Below, piece after piece: positions 62,325 to 64,000 of a DNA stretch of 64,000 nucleotides (positions within the stretch are counted from its first letter, which is position 1; every line of letters starts with the position of its first letter). The position numbers and the translations under genes are program-made. The DNA comes from Nematostella vectensis (Eukaryota; Cnidaria; Anthozoa; Actiniaria; Edwardsiidae). Below the pieces are notes generated by a model. That model was not told where the DNA came from. It worked only from the letters and a program-made list of their open reading frames with translations, and searched no databases. The stretch covers positions 2,730,001 to 2,794,000 of the forward strand of contig NC_064038.1 of NCBI RefSeq assembly GCF_932526225.1, given 5' to 3'.

Positions 62325-64000
62325 GTAGAGCTTAACCCCTCTCACTCCTGCGTAGTTTTCGGAAAAATAATAAGAAGAAAAAAACAAGAAAAAAACAAGA
62401 AAAAAACAAAAAAAAAACAGACCATCCAAACAACCGTCTGACTTTGGGGGGAGGAGTGTTGACTGGCCCTCCCCCTCGTGAATTTTTCTCCGGATCTCCG
62501 GATCAATTCCGTAATGGCATCCATCGGAGTATGGAAATGGACCTGGAGGATACAAGCCTGGTATACATCATACATCTAGCAAAATGAGCTTGCTAGATTT
62601 ACTGATGTCAGCATTAGAAGGGGGAGGGACACTCTTTTCATACAGTACAATATTGCAGTTGTTACCTATTATTGAATAAGTGGGTAACATGTCTTTGTTT
62701 ATCAAACAAGGTCTATTTCTGAGACAAGCAAATTCAAGGGAGAGCTGTTGAAATAACAGGGGAATGTTGAAGGAAAAACAATTATCTGATTAAAAAACTA
62801 CTGTAGATTCCTTTGCACGAAGATAATAACAAACATAATTTTGATTGTTATTTAGGAGGAACGAGACGAGTTCTACAACATACTATGAAAAGTATGTATT
62901 ACTCATCTAAATTATACAAGTAAAAAATTATATTTAAAAAAATACTGTAAGTAATTAGGTAAATCCTAAAACATGTATAACATGTACAACACACTAAAAA
63001 CTCCATGGCTATTGACTGTTTTCTACTCACATGTTTTTACAGTATATACAATTTCATTCTGGTACATCTTGTGGTCACTGTGCCATCTTCAAAGCTACAC
63101 CCAAAGCACCTGTGCACCCCATCCACCTAAGGGTGTCGGCTGCACAGGTGTTCCTGATGAAGGAGGGTAATGAGGGCAGGAAAAGGTTCTGCGACACCTT
63201 GCTTTTATGGACCCCTATGACTCCGAGTTGAGTGTGGCCCCTGTAGATGTTGACAGGTCAACCTCACAGCCACATGAAAGAAATGCCTAATATCTAATGC
63301 TTTACAGTGAGTGTTTTACAGTCAAGTTGGTTTCTGTTAGTGGGTAAAAATTATTATAAATAATTGTAATCATGACTATGGTCACACTGTACATATAGAA
63401 CTGTAAATGAATAGAAAAAAAGTATATATTTCCAGTCAAACTACAGAATTGCATGATAACCTTGAAAGTATTGAATAAAAGACTGCAAAACCAACATCTT
63501 TTGTACTAGTTGCTTAGTTGGTTGAATTGACCACGGGCAATTTTAAGCTGAATTCCTCCTTCCCCCACTCCCCCACCCCAGAAAAAAAAATAATAAAAGA
63601 AAACTAAAACTAAAACAAAACGAACAGAGACCCCCTCCAGCTATTTTCTCTTATTTTTTTTTTTACAGCTATTTAAAGGGGCAGTGCCATGGTAAGTGCT
63701 TTCAATAGCTCTCTGAACCTGACACAATGAAATTTAGTAAACTCTAATACTGACTTATGAGCTTTTGGTACATGTGGGGGACTTAAATTCAAAGAAAATG
63801 ACCACAAACTGTCAATAAACATTGTTTCTATAAAATATTGCTTCCAATAAAATATTGCATATTATTTTAACAAGGTATTGACAGCTTTTAAAAAGGTCAA
63901 CTATTTGTAGGCGATTAAAAGCCTACAATAAACACTGACATGCGCAGTACCATGACGCTGTCCCTTTAAGTCTTTCATTGCCATAACGCCCTGAGACGCC
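62325..64000 (+). repeat. 3-kb macrosatellite unit U22 (cut by window end)
   Basis: The first 1,676 bases of a unit are present, ending about 30 bases after the MITE. The A-rich tract contains an extra AAGAAAAAAAC step near 62390. The array continues past the right edge. Confidence 0.93.
63673..63969 (+). mobile_element. TTAA MITE, U22 copy
   Basis: 297 bases, GCTTCCAAT allele with a private AACATTGTTTC. It is the last complete MITE in the window. Confidence 0.8.

Noticed and set aside
1-64000. CRISPR array
   Set aside because: The repeat is 3 kb with no short direct repeats and spacers, and the sequence looks eukaryotic.
1-64000. Tandem rRNA, 5S, U-snRNA, spliced-leader or histone gene cluster
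   Set aside because: I looked for the conserved cores of 5S, U1, U2, U5, U6, 7SL and histone genes in the unit and found none.
1-64000. Array as an assembly artefact
   Set aside because: Units carry private substitutions, a private deletion, a duplication and an insertion, which copying errors in assembly would not create. The exact copy number still cannot be confirmed here.

Overview
The window is one continuous tandem array of a repeat unit of about 3.0 kb. I count 22 copies in the same orientation: 21 from edge to edge, a 22nd cut off by the window end, and 37 bases of a preceding copy at the start. Units are cut here at the conserved G(T)AGAGCTTAACCC motif that follows the T-rich tract. 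Eighteen of the 21 full units are 2,979 to 3,005 bases long. The exceptions are U5 (1,711 bases, a large internal deletion), U10 (3,320, an internal 300-base duplication) and U13 (3,316, a 310-base insertion). By eye, copies differ at about one or a few percent of positions plus homopolymer length. I find no convincing protein-coding gene anywhere.

The DNA looks eukaryotic and nuclear. It is AT-rich, built of long tandem units, has no gene-dense operon layout, and carries a TTAA-flanked MITE and tRNA-like, Pol III-type sequence. An invertebrate animal is my guess, held weakly, because no gene allows placement.

Layout of one unit, using U1 (38-3042): (1) a T-rich tract and then an A-rich tract about 35 bases apart, followed by a GC-rich hairpin (154-182); (2) AT-rich sequence with small hairpins (283-303, 402-416); (3) a moderately GC-rich block at about 738-1000 that looks exon-like but carries stops in several copies; (4) AT-rich spacer; (5) a 297-base MITE including its TTAA duplications (1376-1672); (6) spacer containing a minus-strand 69-codon open frame that is probably not a gene; (7) a 5' half of a tRNA-Ser(UGA)-like sequence (2247-2282); (8) a CpG-rich block (about 2640-2925); (9) a 78-nt tRNA-like sequence with a B-box (2926-3003), directly followed by T7 and the next unit's T-rich tract.

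Copy history can be read from shared variants. U11-U12-U13 and U14-U15-U16 look like two copies of a three-unit higher-order repeat of about 9 kb. U3 looks like the product of a recent one-unit unequal crossover with breakpoints inside the unit. A block of about 1.9 kb is shared between U11/U12 and U18/U19, roughly 21 kb apart. U19 and U20 share a private second half. The pattern fits repeated unequal exchange and gene conversion in a macrosatellite. Whether the tRNA-like segments make this a transcribed Pol III locus cannot be decided from sequence alone.
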